Positions 9,746-18,361 are shown, counted from the stretch's first letter. The stretch: DNA of 64,000 nucleotides from Bordetella bronchialis (GCF_001676705.1 NZ_CP016170.1:4278001-4342000); one strand, 5' to 3'. Notes: a model not told the origin generated them from the sequence alone. Numbers and translations are program-made.

Positions 9746-9815
9746 TACACCCCCACACCCAACACCCCACCCCCCACACCCCCGCACCCCACACCACCGC
9801 ACCCCCACACACCCC
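9746..9815. repeat. C/A-rich low-complexity tract
   Basis: About 70 bases made almost only of C and A in short CCCCACACC-like units, upstream of the emrB-like gene. It has no coding pattern of its own. It opens the gene-free stretch 9623-10509, which also holds a hairpin, an inverted-repeat element, a tetranucleotide tract and the promoter of the next operon. Confidence 0.7.
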
Positions 9816-9825
9816 TCGTAAGGCA

Positions 9826-9852
9826 CGAGCGTCCCCGCAGGGGGGACGCTCG
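9826..9852. repeat. Perfect 11-bp hairpin
   Basis: CGAGCGTCCCC (9826-9836) is followed by five bases and its exact reverse complement (9842-9852). No T-tract follows on either strand, so it is not a canonical intrinsic terminator. It could be a transcript-end structure or part of a mobile repeat. Confidence 0.6.
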
Positions 9853-9950
9853 CGCCGGCCCGGCAAACTCTTCCAGCCACTCACCCCCCCTCCCCCACAA
9901 CGCGCCAAGCACCCACCCCGTCCCAGCGGCGGTGATCACTCGATACCGCA

Positions 9951-10149
9951 GTCCGGCGGGGGGATGCCTGTCGCGGGCGGCCCGTCGGAGGGCGAACGAG
10001 CGGATACCGAAGGAAGGCGTGCCGCGGACACCATCCACAAAAACACTGTCAAGGAGCGGCCGCCGGACGAGGTGAGCGATGTGGTGTCCGGGGCCCGGGC
10101 CCCGGACCGCCTGACCGGGCCGCCCGCGACAGGCATCCCCCCGCCGGAC
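9951..10149. repeat. 199-base element bounded by perfect 33-base inverted repeats, with an internal 22-base palindrome
   Basis: The 33 bases at 9951-9983 (starting GTCCGGCGGGGGGATGCC) are repeated exactly in reverse complement at 10117-10149. The 133-base interior contains a perfect 22-base palindrome at 10086-10107 (left half GTCCGGGGCCC). The interior has no convincing gene. The structure resembles a small non-autonomous mobile unit (MITE-like) or a REP-type repeat, but no target-site duplication is evident and no second copy was noticed in the window. Confidence 0.7.
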
Positions 10150-10173
10150 GTCCCATTGCGAACACCGACCACC

Positions 10174-10275
10174 CGACGACGAACGAACGAACGCGCGAAC
10201 GAATGAATGAATGAAGGCGCGAATGAAAGAAGGACCGAATGAAAGAAGAAGCGAATGAAAGAACGAATGAACGAA
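10174..10275. repeat. Imperfect GAAN tetranucleotide tract
   Basis: About 100 bases built from GAAC, GAAT and GAAA units (for example GAACGAACGAAC and GAATGAATGAATGAAG) broken by short GCGC interruptions. It is strikingly A-rich and purine-rich on the plus strand compared with its surroundings. It lies between the inverted-repeat element and the promoter of the 10510 operon. Tetranucleotide tracts can vary in length by slippage, but the interruptions argue against strong instability now. Confidence 0.75.
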
Positions 10276-10344
10276 GCCCCAGGCAAAGAACCAAACAATC
10301 GAACATCCCCCCATATCGCCCCCCACGACAATCCCCACGCTATC

Positions 10345-10378
10345 GTTTTCCCCGAAAAATATTGATATGTGGGAAAAC
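10345..10378. promoter_or_regulatory. Candidate operator upstream of the hydrolase-MFS-LVIVD operon
   Basis: GTTTTCCC (10345-10352) and GGGAAAAC (10371-10378) form an exact 8-base inverted repeat around an AT-rich 18-base spacer, just upstream of a probable -35 box. The operon ends with an IclR regulator, the natural candidate to bind here. Binding is inferred, not shown. Confidence 0.45.
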
Positions 10379-10391
10379 CCGTCAATCCCCT

Positions 10392-10421
10392 TTGACCGCG
10401 TTTCAACCCCGCCCCTAGGAT
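10392..10421 (+). promoter_or_regulatory. Probable sigma-70 promoter for the 10510-16398 operon
   Basis: TTGACC (10392-10397) and TAGGAT (10416-10421), separated by 18 bases, match the -35 and -10 consensus at five and four of six positions. It would start transcription near 10428, giving a leader of about 80 bases. The candidate operator lies directly upstream. Confidence 0.45.
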
Positions 10422-10509
10422 GCATCCAGGCAGGCGAACCCCACGCAAGCGCATACGCCAGACAGCGCGCACTCCCTGCCCAGCCCCACCACATCCACGG
10501 AGCAGGCAC

Positions 10510-11736
10510 ATGGCAGAACAGCTTCTGATCGACCAGATCACCGATGTGACCCACGGCGTATACCAGCCTTATGGTTGGCATCACTGGCCCAACCACCCCT
10601 GGATGAGCTACCAATTCCGCCGCGCCCTGGGCGAAACCCAGGAAGGCGGCGGCGCCGTCTCGGAATGCTTCCTTGCCGCCAGCCGCATGATCCCCGGCGA
10701 CAAGGAAAGCTGGCACCGGGAATGGAAACGCCTGGCCGACTTCAACCAATCCCGCGGCGACCAGGAATTCGAGCAAGGCCACATCCGCACCGCCATGAAC
10801 TGCTGGCTGCGCGCCGCCAACTACTACCGCCACACCGAATTCTGGCTCGAATACGCAGACCCCCGCCGCCTCGTCGCCTTCACCGACATGGAGCAATGCT
10901 CCCGTAAATTTATCGAAAACCTCAACCCCGCCGGCGAAACCGTTCAAATCCCCTACGAGCCCGGCAAGCCGCTATACGCCTACTTCGTCCGCGCGCCCTT
11001 CCACAACGGCAAACAACCCGTCCTGATCTGCATGGGCGGCCTGGACTCCATCAAGGACGAAATGTGGTTCATGCAGGCACACGGCGCGCTCCAGCGCGGC
11101 ATCTCCGTCCTCATGATCGACGGTCCGGGCCAGGGCGGCACCCTCCGGCGCCACAAAATCCCCACCCGGCACGACTACGAAGTCCCCATCGGCAAATGCA
11201 TCGACTACCTGCTCACCCGCCAGGATATCGACCCGGCCAGGATCGCCGTCTGCGGATCCTCCCTGGGCGGCTACTACGCGGCGCGCGCCGGCTGCTATGA
11301 GCCCCGCCTGGCCGCGGCGATCTCCCATGGCGCCATCTGGTCCATCCAGGAACTATGGGCCAACGCCAGGGAAGACCACGGCCTTGCGGACCACATCAAG
11401 ACCGTATTCGGCGCCGGCTCCATGAAAGAGGCGCTGGAAAAAGCCCGGCCTTTCGCCCTGGAAGGCCACCTCGATCACATGAAATGCCCCTACCTGATCG
11501 TCCACGGCGGCCATGACGTACTCGGTGTCGCCGCCGCGCGCAAGGTAGCGGATTACGCGAAAGCCAGGGGCGTCGATGTCACCCTGCGCTTCGTCACCGA
11601 GGACGAAACCGGCGCCGACCACTGCCAGCATGACAACCCCACCATCGGCCAGGAACTCATGATGGACTGGCTCTGCGACGTATTCGCCATCGACGAACGC
11701 GAACTACGCAAAGCGGCGATCGACCCGCTGATCTGA
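10510..11736 (+). CDS. Alpha/beta hydrolase, FrsA / 2,6-dihydropseudooxynicotine hydrolase-like
   Basis: A 408-residue hydrolase with a helical N-terminal half (about residues 1-140) and a C-terminal alpha/beta-hydrolase core. The nucleophile elbow is CGSSLGG with Ser251, the acid is probably Asp336 in HGGHD and the histidine His371 in GADHCQH. This two-part layout and the long N-terminal cap are typical of the FrsA-like group that includes 2,6-dihydropseudooxynicotine C-C hydrolase. The start at 10510 follows GGAGCAGG. It heads a cluster with an MFS transporter, an LVIVD protein, an amidohydrolase and an IclR regulator, suggesting cleavage of a C-C, amide or ester bond in an imported compound. 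Confidence 0.85.
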   Translation: MAEQLLIDQITDVTHGVYQPYGWHHWPNHPWMSYQFRRALGETQEGGGAVSECFLAASRMIPGDKESWHREWKRLADFNQSRGDQEFEQGHIRTAMNCWLRAANYYRHTEFWLEYADPRRLVAFTDMEQCSRKFIENLNPAGETVQIPYEPGKPLYAYFVRAPFHNGKQPVLICMGGLDSIKDEMWFMQAHGALQRGISVLMIDGPGQGGTLRRHKIPTRHDYEVPIGKCIDYLLTRQDIDPARIAVCGSSLGGYYAARAGCYEPRLAAAISHGAIWSIQELWANAREDHGLADHIKTVFGAGSMKEALEKARPFALEGHLDHMKCPYLIVHGGHDVLGVAAARKVADYAKARGVDVTLRFVTEDETGADHCQHDNPTIGQELMMDWLCDVFAIDERELRKAAIDPLI

Positions 11737-11805
11737 ATCCGATAGCGCCGCCGGCAAGTGCCGGCGCGACCGGCTATCCGCACCGCGTCTCCAAGGAGAA
11801 ATATC

Positions 11806-13050
11806 GTGCAAAACCGCCACGCCGCGCTTGCCATGTTCCTGATCCTGCTGCTGTCCTACGTCCTGAATGCGGTCGACCGCACCCTGTTCTCGGTCCTGGC
11901 CATCGAGGTACGCAACGCCATGGGACTGTCCCTGCCGCAAGTCGGCCTGGCGTCTACCTTGTTCACCCTGGGCATGGGCCTGGCCGCCATTCCGACCGGC
12001 TACCTGCTCGGCATCCGCTCGCGCAAATCCGTCGTCATACTCGGGCTGGCGATTTTCTCCCTGGCCACACTCATGACCGCCTACGCGCAAGGGCTGGCGG
12101 ACCTCCTGGCCTACCGCTTCATCTCCGGCCTGGGAGAGGCCATGCAGGCGACGGCCATCATCGCCATCGGGGCCAGCTACTTCTACAGGCATCGCGCGCT
12201 CGTCACGGGTTCCGTCTCCTTCGCCTACGGCATCGGCGCGTTCCTCGGCCCGACCTCCACGGCGGCGCTGCTGAATGCCTACGACTGGAAAAAGCCCTTC
12301 GTCGTCTTCGGCCTGGTGGGCGCGATCGCCATGGTCCTCGTATGGATCTGGGTCAAGCCATGGTTCAGCGAAAGCCGGGAAAACGAAGCGCCGGCGAACC
12401 GTGCCGCGAATGCCGCCGCGCGCGGCGCCAATGAGACGATCTGGAACCCGACCACCGTCACGCTGGGATTGGCATCCATCTGCGCCGGCGTGGCCGTCTA
12501 CGGCTTCTCCGGCCTGTACCCGACCTACCTGCGCAACGCGCTGGGCTTTACGCCGGCGCAGGCCGCGTACGTCATGAGCGCCATCGGCATCGGCGGCTTC
12601 CTCGCGCCGCTCAGCGGCTGGCTGGGCGACCGTCTCGGATACCACAAGGTACTTTGCCTGGCCCTTCCCCTGGCCGCGCTCTCCGGCGGCATCGCCTTTA
12701 CGGAACTGGACCGGTCGGTATACCTGCACGCCCTGGCCGCGGGCGTGTTCGGCGTATCCGTTCTGAGCCTGCTGTATTCGAACCTGTCGGCCATCATCAT
12801 CGAATCCATGACGCCGGCCAAGACGGCGCAGGGATCGGGCATGTTCATCGCCAGCTACTACATCCCCGCCGCCTTCGCCGGCTACCTGCTGGCCGAACTG
12901 AAGGAAATATTCGGCTGGACGATGGCCGGCATTGTGCAGACATCCGGCTTCGCCATCCTTTCCATGGTGCTCGTCCTGGTCGCGACCGCGATGCGCCGAA
13001 AAGCAATGCTGCCCACGCCCGACGTCGAACTCGGCGCCCATCGTGCCTAG
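11806..13050 (+). CDS. MFS transporter (GTG start)
   Basis: A 414-residue major facilitator with about 12 helices and a central cytosolic loop near residues 190-210. Helix 1 carries LLSYVLNAVDRTLFSVLA, close to the NxxDR motif of the anion:cation symporter branch, and the helix 2-3 region reads LGIRSRKS. The GTG start at 11806 is chosen because AAGGAG precedes it by six bases and the protein then begins directly before helix 1. It is the second gene of the catabolic cluster and probably imports its substrate, likely an organic acid. The exact compound is unknown. Confidence 0.88.
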   Translation: MQNRHAALAMFLILLLSYVLNAVDRTLFSVLAIEVRNAMGLSLPQVGLASTLFTLGMGLAAIPTGYLLGIRSRKSVVILGLAIFSLATLMTAYAQGLADLLAYRFISGLGEAMQATAIIAIGASYFYRHRALVTGSVSFAYGIGAFLGPTSTAALLNAYDWKKPFVVFGLVGAIAMVLVWIWVKPWFSESRENEAPANRAANAAARGANETIWNPTTVTLGLASICAGVAVYGFSGLYPTYLRNALGFTPAQAAYVMSAIGIGGFLAPLSGWLGDRLGYHKVLCLALPLAALSGGIAFTELDRSVYLHALAAGVFGVSVLSLLYSNLSAIIIESMTPAKTAQGSGMFIASYYIPAAFAGYLLAELKEIFGWTMAGIVQTSGFAILSMVLVLVATAMRRKAMLPTPDVELGAHRA

Positions 13051-13084
13051 GCATAGAACGCCCCCAACCCGCAGGAGACCCGCA

Positions 13085-14620
13085 ATGGCCCCCCACAACG
13101 AACACGCACCCGCCTCGCAATCGCAGGCCGATGCCGGCAGAATCAACGGCGTCATGCCGGGCGGCGGGACGGTGCCCTTCCGGCTGCCCGCCGGCGCCCT
13201 GGACTACCTGGACCGCAATCAGTACATCTCGAACATGGAAGTGATCGACTTCTTCCCGTCGATCAAGCTGACCATCTTCGGCGACGAACACTCCTGCATG
13301 TGGGCCAAGGGCGATCGCCGCCTGATCGCTTTCGAAGGCGGCTGGGTCGACATCACGGATCCCCGGCGCGCCACCGTCATCCCCGAATCCGGTCTTTCGA
13401 CATTCCAGAGCTGTGTCTACAACGAAAAGCTCGGGAAATGGATACGCGTCGTCGCGCACCAGATGCCGCTGACGCCGGGAACGATGCAGTATCCGCGCGG
13501 CAAGTACCACGAGGAATACGCGAACAAGGCCATCGGCCACCCCGGCTTTCGCGGCATCAAGACCTATGACGTCACCAATCCCGAAAAGACGGTGCTCCTG
13601 AACGAATTCGAGACCGGCAAGACCGGCCATGGCGTCCACCTGCCCTTCTACGACGGCGGCAAGTATGCCTATCTGGCCTGCGGCTGGGACGACCAGCTTC
13701 GCATGGAAAGCACGGAGCGCGTCTACAGCAACGGGCTGATGATCGTCGACATGTCGGATCCGGCCAGCGTCAAGGAAGTCTCGCGCTGGTGGGCGCCGGG
13801 CCAGCGGCTGGACGAAGAAGAGTACTACCGGGCGACGTATCCCTTCGCCGGCGACCAATGCTCGTGGACCTGCAACCGCACGCCTTGCATCGTCCCCGTT
13901 CGCGTCGAGGATGGCGGCACCGTGGGCTACGGCGGCTGGGGACATTTCGGCATGTATGTCCACGACCTTTCCGACATCCGCAACCCCAAGGTCCACGGCA
14001 AGGTCACCCACCCGCTCGAAGCCATCGGCGGCATTCCGTACCACCACGTCGTGCCCGTCACCGCCGATCCGCAGCGCTATCCGAAGTTGCGGAACCTGGT
14101 CATCGCCATACCCGAATCCCTGGAATCCGACTGCCGCGAGCCTTTCCACACCAGCTACGTAGTGGACGTGAAGGACCCGGCCAACCCGCGCATCATCGGC
14201 CTGTTCCCCCGCCCGATGCCGCATCCGGACGCGCCCTACAAGGACTTCGCGATGGCGCGGGGCAGGTTCAGTTCGCGCGTCATGCAGCACTGGATCGCGC
14301 CCGGCCAGGCGCGCCCGGATATCGTGGCCCTGTCGTACCTGAATGCCGGGCTGCGCCTCTTCGACATCTCGGATCCCACCGCACCCAGGGAGGTCGCGTA
14401 CTTCGTACCGGCGCGCGACGGCGACATCCACGACTACATGAGCTGGCGGCGCGGCACCTCGGAAGCGGTATTCATCGAATGGGACCGCAAGCTGATCTGG
14501 CTATCCACGCACGCGGGCCTTTACCTGCTCTCGGCGCCGTTCCTGGGCGAGCCCGTGCTCAAGCCCATGGCCGTCGAGCGATGGTCGGTACCGCACGTCA
14601 ACGCCGGCTGGGAAGGGTGA
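13085..14620 (+). CDS. LVIVD-repeat beta-propeller protein
   Basis: A 511-residue protein with repeated motifs of the LVIVD type, for example GLMIVDMSDPASVKEVSRW, YVHDLSDIRNPKVHGKV, YVVDVKDPANPRIIGLF and GLRLFDISDPTAPREVAYF, which form a beta-propeller. There is no signal peptide or lipobox, so it seems cytosolic, unlike many secreted family members. CAGGAG precedes the ATG at 13085. Its place between an MFS transporter and a metal-dependent amidohydrolase suggests an enzymatic or binding role in the same pathway. No catalytic residues can be assigned; the biochemical function is unknown. Confidence 0.85.
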   Translation: MAPHNEHAPASQSQADAGRINGVMPGGGTVPFRLPAGALDYLDRNQYISNMEVIDFFPSIKLTIFGDEHSCMWAKGDRRLIAFEGGWVDITDPRRATVIPESGLSTFQSCVYNEKLGKWIRVVAHQMPLTPGTMQYPRGKYHEEYANKAIGHPGFRGIKTYDVTNPEKTVLLNEFETGKTGHGVHLPFYDGGKYAYLACGWDDQLRMESTERVYSNGLMIVDMSDPASVKEVSRWWAPGQRLDEEEYYRATYPFAGDQCSWTCNRTPCIVPVRVEDGGTVGYGGWGHFGMYVHDLSDIRNPKVHGKVTHPLEAIGGIPYHHVVPVTADPQRYPKLRNLVIAIPESLESDCREPFHTSYVVDVKDPANPRIIGLFPRPMPHPDAPYKDFAMARGRFSSRVMQHWIAPGQARPDIVALSYLNAGLRLFDISDPTAPREVAYFVPARDGDIHDYMSWRRGTSEAVFIEWDRKLIWLSTHAGLYLLSAPFLGEPVLKPMAVERWSVPHVNAGWEG

Positions 14621-14626
14621 TCGTCC

Positions 14627-15616
14627 ATGCGGATAGACATCCATAGCCACGTCATTCCCGACCGGATCATCGCGGCCATCGCCGCCGATCCCGGCCGCTT
14701 CCAGGCGCGGATCGCGGGCGAAGGCGGCGCCCGCAAAGTGGTGCACGACCAGGGGTATGTCTATCCGCTGTTCGACGAATTCCACATCGCCGACGCCAAG
14801 CTCGACGCCATGGACCGCAAGGGCATCGACATATCGGTCATATCGCCGGCGCCGCCGATGTTCTATTACTGGGCCGATGCCGACCTGGCGCTGGAGGTCG
14901 CCGGCCTGGTCAATGACGGCACCGCCGACATGGTGGCCGGCAAGCCGGACAGGCTGCGGGGCATGGCGACGGTGCCGATGCAGCATCCCGACGCCGCGGT
15001 CGCCGAACTGGAACGGGCGGTTCGCGAGTTCGGTTTCAAGGCGGTGGAAATCGGCACCTCCGTCGAAGGCGCGCAGCTGGCCGAGGAACGCTTCCGTCCG
15101 CTGCTGCGGCGCGCCGCCGAACTTGGCGTCTTCGTATTCGCCCACCCTTACTACGTCGGCGCGAAAAGCGGCCTGGAGAACTACTACCTGACCAATCTGA
15201 TCGGCAACCCGCTGGACACCACGGTGATGCTCGCCAACCTGATGTTCTCCGGCCGGCTCGACGAACTTCCCGGACTGAAACTGGTGCTGGCGCATGGCGG
15301 CGGCTTCACGCCTTACCAGATCGGGCGGCTGGTCCACGGGCACGCGGTGCGCGGCGAGACGCATGGCATCAGCAAGACCTCGCCGAAGGACCTGCTCAAG
15401 CGCATCTATTTCGACAGCCTGGTTTTCGAACCCCAGGCGCTGCGCTACCTGATCGACCTGGTCGGCGCCGACCACGTTTGCATCGGCACCGACTCACCCT
15501 TTGACATGGCCGACGACCACCCGGCGGCAACCCTGGACGCGGTGCCTCGCATGACGCCGGCCGAGCGCCATTGTGTCTGCTGCGGCACGGCCTTGGCCCT
15601 GCTTCGAGAAGGCTAG
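14627..15616 (+). CDS. Amidohydrolase-family metal enzyme (ACMSD-like, Amidohydro_2)
   Basis: A 329-residue TIM-barrel enzyme. The metal site is complete: DIHSH (His6, His8), FAHPYY (His173), LAHGGG (His223) and GTDSPFD (Asp289). This pattern belongs to the aminocarboxymuconate-semialdehyde decarboxylase group, whose members decarboxylate or hydrolyse aromatic and dicarboxylic intermediates. It starts six bases after the LVIVD gene, so they are surely co-transcribed. The reaction here is probably a decarboxylation or hydrolysis late in the unknown catabolic route; sequence alone does not separate these. Confidence 0.88.
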   Translation: MRIDIHSHVIPDRIIAAIAADPGRFQARIAGEGGARKVVHDQGYVYPLFDEFHIADAKLDAMDRKGIDISVISPAPPMFYYWADADLALEVAGLVNDGTADMVAGKPDRLRGMATVPMQHPDAAVAELERAVREFGFKAVEIGTSVEGAQLAEERFRPLLRRAAELGVFVFAHPYYVGAKSGLENYYLTNLIGNPLDTTVMLANLMFSGRLDELPGLKLVLAHGGGFTPYQIGRLVHGHAVRGETHGISKTSPKDLLKRIYFDSLVFEPQALRYLIDLVGADHVCIGTDSPFDMADDHPAATLDAVPRMTPAERHCVCCGTALALLREG

Positions 15617-15633
15617 GCCGCAAGGAGTGACCG

Positions 15634-16398
15634 GTGACCAACGCCACATCGACTTCGCAGACGGTCGGCCGCGCCATCCAGCTGATCCGGCTGGTCGCGT
15701 CGAGTAAAACGCACAATCTGCGCCTGATCGATATTGCGGAGATGGCGTCCTTGGACAAGTCCACCGCGCACCGCCTGCTGCAGCGCCTGGTGCAGGAACG
15801 CATGCTGGCGCGCGACCCCGGCAGGCGCGGCTACCGGCTGGGCCCGCTGCTGCACGAATTGGGGCTGGGCGCGCTGCCGGAAACCAATGTGGAGGAAGCC
15901 GCCGAGCCGGCCCTGCGGCAACTGGCGCGGACCACCGGCGACATGGCCTTCCTGAGCGGGCGCAGCGGACTGGAGATCGTCTGTCTGAAGCGCGTGGCGG
16001 GAAGTTTCGAGATCCAGACCCTGGCCCGCAATGTGGGGGACCGCCACCCGCTGGGAATCGGCGCGGCGGGGCTGGCCATCCTGGCCGCCATGAACCATAA
16101 CGACGCGGAGGCCGCGATCGCGGCGATCGCGCCGCATCTGGGCCGCTATAGCCTGGCGGAAGACGTACTGCGCGAACGGATCATCCAGACCCGCCGGCGC
16201 GGCTATGCCTTGGATGAAGGCAGCGCGGCGCTGGATATCGTCGCGCTCGGCAGGGTGATACGCAACCGGGGCAGCGTGCCGTGCGCCGCGGTATTCGTGG
16301 CGTCCATCAGCAGCCGCATGACGCCGGCGCGGCAGCGCCTGATCGACAAGCACGTCCTGGAGTGCGTGGCGGCGATCGAAGCCGCGCTCGCGCGCTAA
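15634..16398 (+). CDS. IclR-family transcriptional regulator (GTG start)
   Basis: A 254-residue regulator with an N-terminal winged HTH (about residues 10-60, LRLIDIAEMASLDKSTAHRLLQRL) and a C-terminal IclR effector-binding domain containing VGDRHPLGIGAAGLAILA. A GTG start at 15634 follows AAGGAG by six bases. It is the last gene of the cluster that begins at 10510 and likely controls it through the inverted repeat at 10345-10378. The ligand is presumably the cluster's substrate or product. Confidence 0.92.
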   Translation: MTNATSTSQTVGRAIQLIRLVASSKTHNLRLIDIAEMASLDKSTAHRLLQRLVQERMLARDPGRRGYRLGPLLHELGLGALPETNVEEAAEPALRQLARTTGDMAFLSGRSGLEIVCLKRVAGSFEIQTLARNVGDRHPLGIGAAGLAILAAMNHNDAEAAIAAIAPHLGRYSLAEDVLRERIIQTRRRGYALDEGSAALDIVALGRVIRNRGSVPCAAVFVASISSRMTPARQRLIDKHVLECVAAIEAALAR

Positions 16399-16550
16399 GG
16401 GACACGCGGCGCGCAAGGCTTACTCGTCTATTCGAGTCCCTCGCGCCGGCCTGTCCCCCGGAATGCGGGCGCCGGAAGAGAAAACGAAAACGCCCCTGCG
16501 CGGCGCCAGCCCGGGTTCGCGAATGGGCGGCGCGCGACGCAGGGCAAAAG

Positions 16551-16582
16551 GATGTGCCGGGCGGCCTTTCTCACGGCACATC
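16551..16582 (-). terminator. Stem-loop after the YciF-like gene
   Basis: GATGTGCCG (16551-16559) and CGGCACATC (16574-16582) pair perfectly across a 14-base loop, 27 bases past the YciF-like stop. On the minus strand it is followed by CTTTTG, a weak T-run, so it can terminate that gene. It could also work in the other direction for the IclR end. Confidence 0.5.
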
Positions 16583-16609
16583 AAACGGGACGACCTGGAA
16601 TGCGCGGTA

Positions 16610-17098
16610 TCAGCCCTTGGCGGTTTGGTTCAGCTTCTGCGCCAGGCCGGTCAGCTTCTCGTCGGTCGACTTTTCTTCCTGCAGCGTTTCAAGCAGCAGC
16701 TTCAGCGCTTCCTGCTCGCCCAGTTGCTTGGCGAATGCGGCCAGGGTGCCGTAGCTGGCGATTTCGTAGTGCTCGACCTTCTGGGCGGCGCCGATCAGGG
16801 CGGCGTCCAGCACCGGGCCCTTGTCGATTTCCTCGATGATTTCCTTGGCCTCTTCGACCAGGCCTTCCATCGCCATGCACTTGACGCGCTTGAGCTTCAG
16901 CTCGGTCGTTTCAACGATCTGGTCGATACGTTCGACCTGGCCTTGCGTCTCCTGCAGATGCGATTCGAAGGCCGCCTTCAGGTCAGGACTGGTGGCCGCG
17001 CGCGCCATCCTGGGCAAGGCCTTGGTCAGTTGCTTTTCGGCGCTATAGATATCGGATAGCTCGTGCAGAAAGAGGTCCTGGATGGTTTTCTCAGCCAT
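16610..17098 (-). CDS. Ferritin-like DUF892 protein (YciE/YciF family)
   Basis: A 162-residue all-helical protein of the YciF family. Diagnostic segments are the N-terminal IQDLFLHELSDIYSAEKQL, SHLQETQGQVERI, the acidic LVEEAKEIIEEI and HYEIASYGTLAAFAKQLGEQEA. Family members form ferritin-like four-helix dimers and are induced by general stress; in Salmonella the homologues sit in the RpoS-dependent yciGFE-katN operon. Here it is divergent from a manganese catalase gene with 287 bases between the two starts, preserving that functional link. Its molecular activity is not established. Confidence 0.93.
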   Translation of the reverse strand: MAEKTIQDLFLHELSDIYSAEKQLTKALPRMARAATSPDLKAAFESHLQETQGQVERIDQIVETTELKLKRVKCMAMEGLVEEAKEIIEEIDKGPVLDAALIGAAQKVEHYEIASYGTLAAFAKQLGEQEALKLLLETLQEEKSTDEKLTGLAQKLNQTAKG

Positions 17099-17385
17099 GA
17101 ATGTGCTCCTGTACTGTGCGATGGTTGCAATCGATTTGCGTGTTCAACGTGACGGGGCCGCGCCCCGGTCCGCACGCCGCTGGACGCAAGCAACATACCC
17201 GGGGGCATCGCTGGAACGCCGCGCCCCGCCGGCGATCTGATGAGCAGCGCACAGGCGCCGCGACCCTGTGCCCACGGACCGCACGCGGCCAGGCCGGCCC
17301 CGACCATCCGCACAGGAATGCCGATTGCTTGAGCAGGCGGCGATCGCGGGCGCGGGCCCGCGGCATTGGACCTGACGGAGGACTT

Positions 17386-18273
17386 ATGTTTGCCCACAAT
17401 AAGCGACTGCAATACACGGTGCGGGTATCTGGCAGCAACCCTGGCCTGGCGAATCTGCTGCTGGAGCAGTTCGGCGGCCCGCAAGGCGAACTGGCCGCCG
17501 CCATGCGCTACTTCACGCAGTACGTCGCCGAGGAAGACCCGGGCCGCAAGGACATGCTGATCGACATCGCCACCGAAGAGCTCAGCCATCTGGAGGTCAT
17601 CGGAACGCTGGTGGCCATGTTGAACAAGGGCGCCAAGGGCAAGCTGGCCGAAGCGGTCGACAAGGAAGCCGACCTGTATCGGGCCATCAACGGCGCGGGC
17701 AACGACTCCCATGTCACGCAGGTCCTGTACGGCGGCGGGCCGGCGCTGGTCAATTCGGGCGGGCAGCTGTGGAACGCCGGCTACATCGATTCCATCGGCG
17801 ATCCCTCGTGTGACCTGCGCTCGAACATCGCGGCCGAAGCACGCGCCAAGATCATCTACGAGCGCCTGATCAACGTCACCGACGACCCGGGCGTGAAGGA
17901 TGCGCTGACCTTCCTGATGACGCGCGAAGTCTCGCACCAGCGGTCCTTCGAAAAGGCGCTGTACTCCATGCAGCCCAACTTCCCCCCGGGCAAGCTGCCG
18001 CCCGACCCGCGTTTCGCCAACACTTACTTCAATATGTCCGAAGGCGAAGGCGACACGCGCGGGCCCTGGAACAGCGACGAGAACTTCGACTATGTCGGCA
18101 CGGCGGAGGAAGCCGGTCCGCAGGACGGCGACGGCACATTCAGCGTGCAGTTGGCGAAGGACGAGGTCCGCGCCCTGCAAGGCCTGGTGGCACGCACCGC
18201 CTCCGACCCGCTCTCCAATCCTGAAACGGGCGCCGAACTGGGCGCGGGCAATGCCACGCCACTGAAAAAATAG
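17386..18273 (+). CDS. katN: Manganese (non-haem) catalase
   Basis: A 295-residue dimanganese catalase that dismutates hydrogen peroxide. The likely metal ligands are Glu35 (in GPQGELAAAMRYF), Glu65 and His68 (EELSH), Glu151 (in AAEARAKIIYERL) and His184 (in REVSHQRSF), with spacings matching the Lactobacillus plantarum enzyme. The C-terminal tail carries the family's extended glycine-rich region. CGGAGGA lies upstream of the ATG at 17386. It faces the divergent yciF-like gene, so both probably share stress-responsive control. The symbol follows the Salmonella homologue. Confidence 0.92.
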   Translation: MFAHNKRLQYTVRVSGSNPGLANLLLEQFGGPQGELAAAMRYFTQYVAEEDPGRKDMLIDIATEELSHLEVIGTLVAMLNKGAKGKLAEAVDKEADLYRAINGAGNDSHVTQVLYGGGPALVNSGGQLWNAGYIDSIGDPSCDLRSNIAAEARAKIIYERLINVTDDPGVKDALTFLMTREVSHQRSFEKALYSMQPNFPPGKLPPDPRFANTYFNMSEGEGDTRGPWNSDENFDYVGTAEEAGPQDGDGTFSVQLAKDEVRALQGLVARTASDPLSNPETGAELGAGNATPLKK

Positions 18274-18361
18274 CGCAAGGGTATGCCCTGATGGAAACCG
18301 GAGCGGCACGCATGGCGCGCGTCCTTTATACTGTTTATCCATACAGTAGTCGTGCTCAACC

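Noticed and set aside
10174..10275. GAAN tract as a CRISPR array
   Set aside because: Units are only four bases and contiguous, with no spacers and no cas genes in the window.
9745..10947. A 400-codon minus-strand frame through the repeat stretch and the hydrolase start
   Set aside because: Its middle is a translation of the GAAN tract (Ser/Phe/His repeats) and its start lies antisense inside the hydrolase gene. No domain.
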